Assembly: GCA_003489145.1 (NCBI GenBank)
Contig: DNJI01000119.1
Location: 1 to 10,030, forward strand
Direction: 5' to 3'
Length of the DNA stretch: 10,030 nt
Source: Gammaproteobacteria bacterium
Lineage (GTDB): Bacteria; Pseudomonadota; Gammaproteobacteria; PS1; Pseudothioglobaceae
The position numbers and the translations under genes were made by a program. The notes under the pieces are model-generated. The model had not been told where the DNA came from, did no database searches, and worked only from the letters and a program-made list of their open reading frames with translations. Positions 7,386 through 10,030 of the stretch are shown in pieces; position 1 is the first letter of the stretch; every line of letters starts with the position of its first letter.

Positions 7386-8425
7386 TTATTGACAATAGGT
7401 AGCGCAGTTTGGCTGTTGTAATGTGGCCATTCATAGCGAATAGGATAGTTTCTTCGGTAATCTTCAAAATTTCCAATATTTTTGATTGCTAAAGTGTCTT
7501 GCTTAAAGTCGTAAATTTCGTTTAACGTGTCTTTAAGATTGTCTTTTTTAACCTCTAAAACACCAGGATTAATCAAATTAACAATGCTTTTGTCTTGTTT
7601 GTGACCAGTAAAGTCACATAAAGCCTCATAAACCATAAAACTACCCATAAATTTAGCATCAACGGAGTGTCCGGCAATGTGCGGGGTGGCCCAATAGGCA
7701 TTTTCTTGCAAGTTTTGGTTGATGTTAGGCTCGTTTTCCCAGCAATCGATGATATTAACCATCGTTTGGGTTTTTTCCCAAATTTTCTCTTTAATAACAC
7801 CACCTCTTGCAGCATTAAAAAGGATGGTTTTTTCACTAATGTTGTGAAAATTTACCTCATTTAACAGTCGGTAAGAAGGATGTTGTCCGTCAAAAGTGAG
7901 TGGCGTATGAAAAGTAACCATATCAGCACTTAAAGCGCTGTCTAAATCGACAAAATGAGGTAAATTTTCAGTATCAGCGCGTGGTGGATCATTCAGTAAA
8001 GTTTTAATACCCATTAATTCAGCTTTAGCAGCCAATCTTGAGCCAACATTACCCACACCGATTATTCCCAAAGTTTTTTTGGTGTAATCAAAATCAAGCT
8101 CATCTGCCAAATTAACAATCGCAGTAATAACAAACTCGGCAACCGCCATTGAGTTACAGCCTTGTGCTGAAAAGAAAGTAATATCATTATCTTGAAGGTA
8201 GTCTTGATCGACATGATCGAGACCAGCAACGGTTGAACCGACAAATTTAACTTTACTCCCCTCTAACAAGGCCTGATTAACTTTGGTGCGTGAGCGTACA
8301 ATCAGTACGTCAGCCTCTTTTACCACGGCTTTGTCGATACTCCGTCCAGGCAAAGAGCAAATCTCGCCAAAATCGCCAAATATTGTGTCATAGGCGTAGC
8401 ATGCATCATCAATAACTAATTTCAT
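7382..8425 (-). CDS. pdxB: Erythronate-4-phosphate dehydrogenase (pyridoxal phosphate synthesis)
   Basis: PdxB oxidises 4-phospho-erythronate in the DXP-dependent route to vitamin B6 and acts in the cytoplasm. The protein is a D-isomer-specific 2-hydroxyacid dehydrogenase. The NAD-binding GIIGVGNVG is at 120-128, and the catalytic triad is Arg207 (NAARGG), Glu232 (ENEP) and His249 (TPHIAGHS). HIAGHSVDAK and the C-terminal FEDYRRNYPIRYEWPHY are PdxB hallmarks, the latter belonging to the family's dimerisation domain. At 347 residues it is a little shorter than the E. coli enzyme (378). I chose the ATG at 8425-8423 over an in-frame TTG three codons upstream (8434): MKLVIDDA aligns with the usual PdxB start, and the ATG then overlaps the ung stop as ATGA, which suggests translational coupling. 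It is the last gene of a minus-strand operon, and no terminator is visible beyond its stop. Confidence 0.94.
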   Translation of the reverse strand: MKLVIDDACYAYDTIFGDFGEICSLPGRSIDKAVVKEADVLIVRSRTKVNQALLEGSKVKFVGSTVAGLDHVDQDYLQDNDITFFSAQGCNSMAVAEFVITAIVNLADELDFDYTKKTLGIIGVGNVGSRLAAKAELMGIKTLLNDPPRADTENLPHFVDLDSALSADMVTFHTPLTFDGQHPSYRLLNEVNFHNISEKTILFNAARGGVIKEKIWEKTQTMVNIIDCWENEPNINQNLQENAYWATPHIAGHSVDAKFMGSFMVYEALCDFTGHKQDKSIVNLINPGVLEVKKDNLKDTLNEIYDFKQDTLAIKNIGNFEDYRRNYPIRYEWPHYNSQTALPIVNN

Positions 8426-9093
8426 AATGTCCAATCGATAGTTTGTTGGTTGTGCATTTTAAGGTAGTCATTGGTTTGTGAGAAATGTTTGCAACCAAAA
8501 AATCCCTTATGTGCTGAAAAAGGCGATGGGTGTGCCGCAGTTAAAACCAAGTGTTTGTTTTGATCAATTAGTTCAGCTTTTTTCTGAGCATAAGCACCCC
8601 ACAACAAAAATACTAAGTTTTGTTTTTTCTCATTGAGGATATCAATCACCGTATCAGTAAAATCAACCCAGCCTGATTTGGCATGAGATCCAGGTGAATT
8701 TTTCTCAACTGTGAGTACGCTATTGAGTAGCAGCACTCCTTGTGACGCCCAGTGGGTCAAATTACCGCTTTGGCTAGGTGTAATGTCTAAATCCGATAAG
8801 AGTTCTTGATAGATATTTCTCAGCGATGGTGGGATGCTAACACCCTTAGGTACTGAAAAACTCAAGCCATGTGCTTGACCTTCGTTATGATAAGGGTCTT
8901 GCCCAAGGATAATGACCTTGGTGTTCTCAAAACTGCTGAGATCAAAGGCATTAAATATTTGATCTTGAGGTGGATAAATAGTTTTATTGTGCTCTGATTC
9001 GTATTCTAAAAACTCAAGCAGTTGTTGGTAATAATCTTGCTTAAAAATAAAATCAAGTTGTTGAGACCAATCGGCGATCAAAGCCCAGCCCAC
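8422..9093 (-). CDS. ung: Uracil-DNA glycosylase, family 1
   Basis: Ung removes uracil from DNA and starts base-excision repair. The 223-residue protein has all the family 1 signatures: GQDPYH at 64-69 with the catalytic Asp66, GLSFSVP after it, LLLNSVLTVE with Asn124 for uracil recognition, and HPSPFSAH at 188-195 with the catalytic His188. The length matches the family (229 in E. coli). The start is uncertain. The GTG at 9093-9091 gives a 16-bp overlap with the upstream thioredoxin gene, while a TTG at 9081-9079, four codons later, would give a neat TTGA stop-start overlap with GGTGGG just before it. No ATG is available near the expected N-terminus. The 3' end overlaps pdxB by 4 bp, so the gene sits in the middle of a three-gene operon of otherwise unrelated functions. 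Confidence 0.96.
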   Translation of the reverse strand: MGWALIADWSQQLDFIFKQDYYQQLLEFLEYESEHNKTIYPPQDQIFNAFDLSSFENTKVIILGQDPYHNEGQAHGLSFSVPKGVSIPPSLRNIYQELLSDLDITPSQSGNLTHWASQGVLLLNSVLTVEKNSPGSHAKSGWVDFTDTVIDILNEKKQNLVFLLWGAYAQKKAELIDQNKHLVLTAAHPSPFSAHKGFFGCKHFSQTNDYLKMHNQQTIDWTL

Positions 9094-9578
9094 CAGAGTC
9101 TTAGTCTATAACCTAGTGTGGTGGTATAACCTACTTCAACAAATTGTATGCGACCTTCGGTATTGATAAAGAAACTACTGGGCGTACCCTTAACACCGAA
9201 TAAGCGAGATAAAGAACCAGATTTGTCATTGATAATGTTGTCTAGCTTAAGGTTGTTTTCTTCAGCGTATTTTCTAATGTCATCATCAGAGCCTGATTGA
9301 ATAGCAATGTTGAGTACTTTGTAATCTTCTGCTACGGCTTGAATATTGTCATTTTCTACAGCACAAACTGGACACCAGGTTGCCCAAAAGTGAATCAAAA
9401 TACCTTGATCAGGTAAAGGGTTAGAGTTCATCACTTCACCGGTTAAGGTTTGAGAACTGAAACTGGGCGTCATGCCTTGAGTGAGATCTTGTTGTTGCCA
9501 TGCACGGATGACAAAAATGGCTAAAATAACCATCATAAATTGCATAAGGGTTTTACGAGATGGGCGATTAATTTTCAT
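9078..9578 (-). CDS. Membrane-anchored thioredoxin-like protein disulfide oxidoreductase (TlpA/DsbE/ScsD-like)
   Basis: The 166-residue protein begins with a short basic segment (KINRPSRK) and one hydrophobic helix (about 11-27), so the rest is predicted to face the periplasm. The thioredoxin fold shows the active site WATWCPVC with Cys69 and Cys72, and the cis-proline loop GTPSSFFI (Pro133). WCPVC and the C-terminal Gly-Tyr...Arg-Leu-Trp-Trp pattern are typical of the small periplasmic disulfide oxidoreductases annotated as TlpA/DsbE-like or ScsD-like. It probably reduces or exchanges disulfides in periplasmic proteins, and the substrate cannot be told from sequence. A CcmG role in cytochrome c maturation is less likely because no other ccm genes are nearby. 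It is the first gene of the minus-strand operon with ung and pdxB. The ATG at 9578 has no clear ribosome-binding site. Confidence 0.88.
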   Translation of the reverse strand: MKINRPSRKTLMQFMMVILAIFVIRAWQQQDLTQGMTPSFSSQTLTGEVMNSNPLPDQGILIHFWATWCPVCAVENDNIQAVAEDYKVLNIAIQSGSDDDIRKYAEENNLKLDNIINDKSGSLSRLFGVKGTPSSFFINTEGRIQFVEVGYTTTLGYRLRLWWAGL

Positions 9579-9604
9579 GCTGAGTATTATAACTTAAGGA
9601 CGAC
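9579..9604. promoter_or_regulatory. 26-bp divergent start region between the thioredoxin gene and tpm
   Basis: Only 26 bp separate the two divergent start codons. The AT-rich core GTATTATAAC reads as TATAAT on the minus strand (9591-9586) and TATTAT on the plus strand (9585-9590), so it could serve as a -10 box in both directions. A minus-strand start about 7 nt past the hexamer would land next to the thioredoxin ATG, giving a leader of almost no length. On the plus strand AAGGA (9596-9600) is a usable ribosome-binding site for tpm. No good -35 box is seen in either direction, so the promoters are only suggested. Confidence 0.35.
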
Positions 9605-10030
9605 ATGACAGATTGGATACAACGCTGGCAAGAAGGAAAAATTGGCTGGCATCGAGCACAGGTAAATTCTAAACTTGTTGAATTTATTACTTGTTTAAAG
9701 CTTAAGCAGGGTGATACGGTATTTGTACCCTTGTGTGGCAAAAGCTATGACATGGTTTATTTGCTTGAGCAGGGCTTTAAAGTAATTGGTGTTGAGCTTA
9801 GTTCATTGGCTATCGAGCAGTTTTTTAATGAAAATAACCTTGTTTTTACAATCAATCAAACCGATCAATTTACGCTGTATCAAGGTGAAAATATTACGTT
9901 ATATTGCGGGGATTATTTTGCACTGGATAAGTCTGTATTGAAATCAGTTTCTGCCGTGTATGACCGTGCAGCGCTAGTCGCGCTAGCGGTTGATTTAAGA
10001 GCAAAATACGCACAGCATTTATACTCTATA
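9605..10030 (+). CDS. tpm: Thiopurine S-methyltransferase, N-terminal 142 residues; 3' end beyond window
   Basis: The reading frame starts at ATG 9605 behind AAGGA (9596-9600) and is still open at the last base, so the stop and about a third of the protein lie outside (the family is usually about 215-220 residues). The fragment opens with the family N-terminus (WIQRWQEGKIGWH, 4-16), then the SAM-binding stretch VFVPLCGKSYDM (39-50), GVELSSLAIEQFF (62-74), CGDYFAL (101-107) and VYDRAALVAL (118-127). These are characteristic of bacterial TPMTs, SAM-dependent enzymes that methylate thiopurines in vitro and have been linked to selenium and tellurium methylation in some bacteria. The natural substrate here is unknown. 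The gene is divergent from the thioredoxin-ung-pdxB operon and shows no visible link to nitrate assimilation. Confidence 0.94.
   Translation, partial: MTDWIQRWQEGKIGWHRAQVNSKLVEFITCLKLKQGDTVFVPLCGKSYDMVYLLEQGFKVIGVELSSLAIEQFFNENNLVFTINQTDQFTLYQGENITLYCGDYFALDKSVLKSVSAVYDRAALVALAVDLRAKYAQHLYSI

Noticed and set aside
8426..8434. Upstream TTG start for pdxB
   Set aside because: The ATG three codons later matches the family N-terminus and gives an ATGA overlap with ung.
9971..9986. Direct repeat GCGCTAG twice in tpm
   Set aside because: It lies within the conserved RAALVALAV coding stretch and is explained by repeated Ala-Leu codons.

Overview
The window is about 60% A+T and comes from a proteobacterium, most likely a gammaproteobacterium. 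PdxB (the DXP-dependent vitamin B6 route), a Tpm-type thiopurine methyltransferase and the gene order kinase - nirB - nirD - nitrate reductase all point that way. The low GC and gene content would fit a marine sulfur-oxidising lineage such as SUP05/Thioglobus and its relatives. That placement is a guess from style, not something the sequence proves.

Bases 1-7385 (plus strand) are a nitrate-assimilation cluster. It opens with the 3' end of a membrane-tethered Ser/Thr kinase (probably a PP2C phosphatase-kinase fusion). Next come nirB and nirD, the NADH-dependent nitrite reductase that makes ammonium, with very tight spacing. A 154-bp gap follows and holds a possible promoter (sigma54-like GG-N10-GC overlapping a perfect TATAAT) and a long inverted repeat. 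Then come a 734-residue molybdenum nitrate reductase catalytic subunit and a 622-residue protein that fuses a four-cluster DmsB-like ferredoxin subunit to an eight-helix DmsC-like membrane anchor.

The nitrate reductase has no Tat signal and lacks the C-terminal extension of the long NasA type. The charge pattern of the fused partner puts its Fe-S domain in the cytoplasm. Together they suggest a cytoplasm-facing, quinol-fed assimilatory nitrate reductase: quinol drives nitrate to nitrite at the inner face of the membrane, and NADH drives nitrite to ammonium through NirBD. This is the most interesting system in the window.

Bases 7382-9578 (minus strand) are a compact operon read right to left: a membrane-anchored TlpA/DsbE-like thioredoxin, ung (uracil-DNA glycosylase) and pdxB (erythronate-4-phosphate dehydrogenase), each overlapping the next. 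Its last gene converges on the nitrate cluster, and the two stop codons share the bases TTAA.

Bases 9605-10030 (plus strand) are the first 142 codons of tpm, transcribed divergently from the thioredoxin gene across a 26-bp gap. No tRNA, rRNA, CRISPR, insertion sequence or attachment site was seen.
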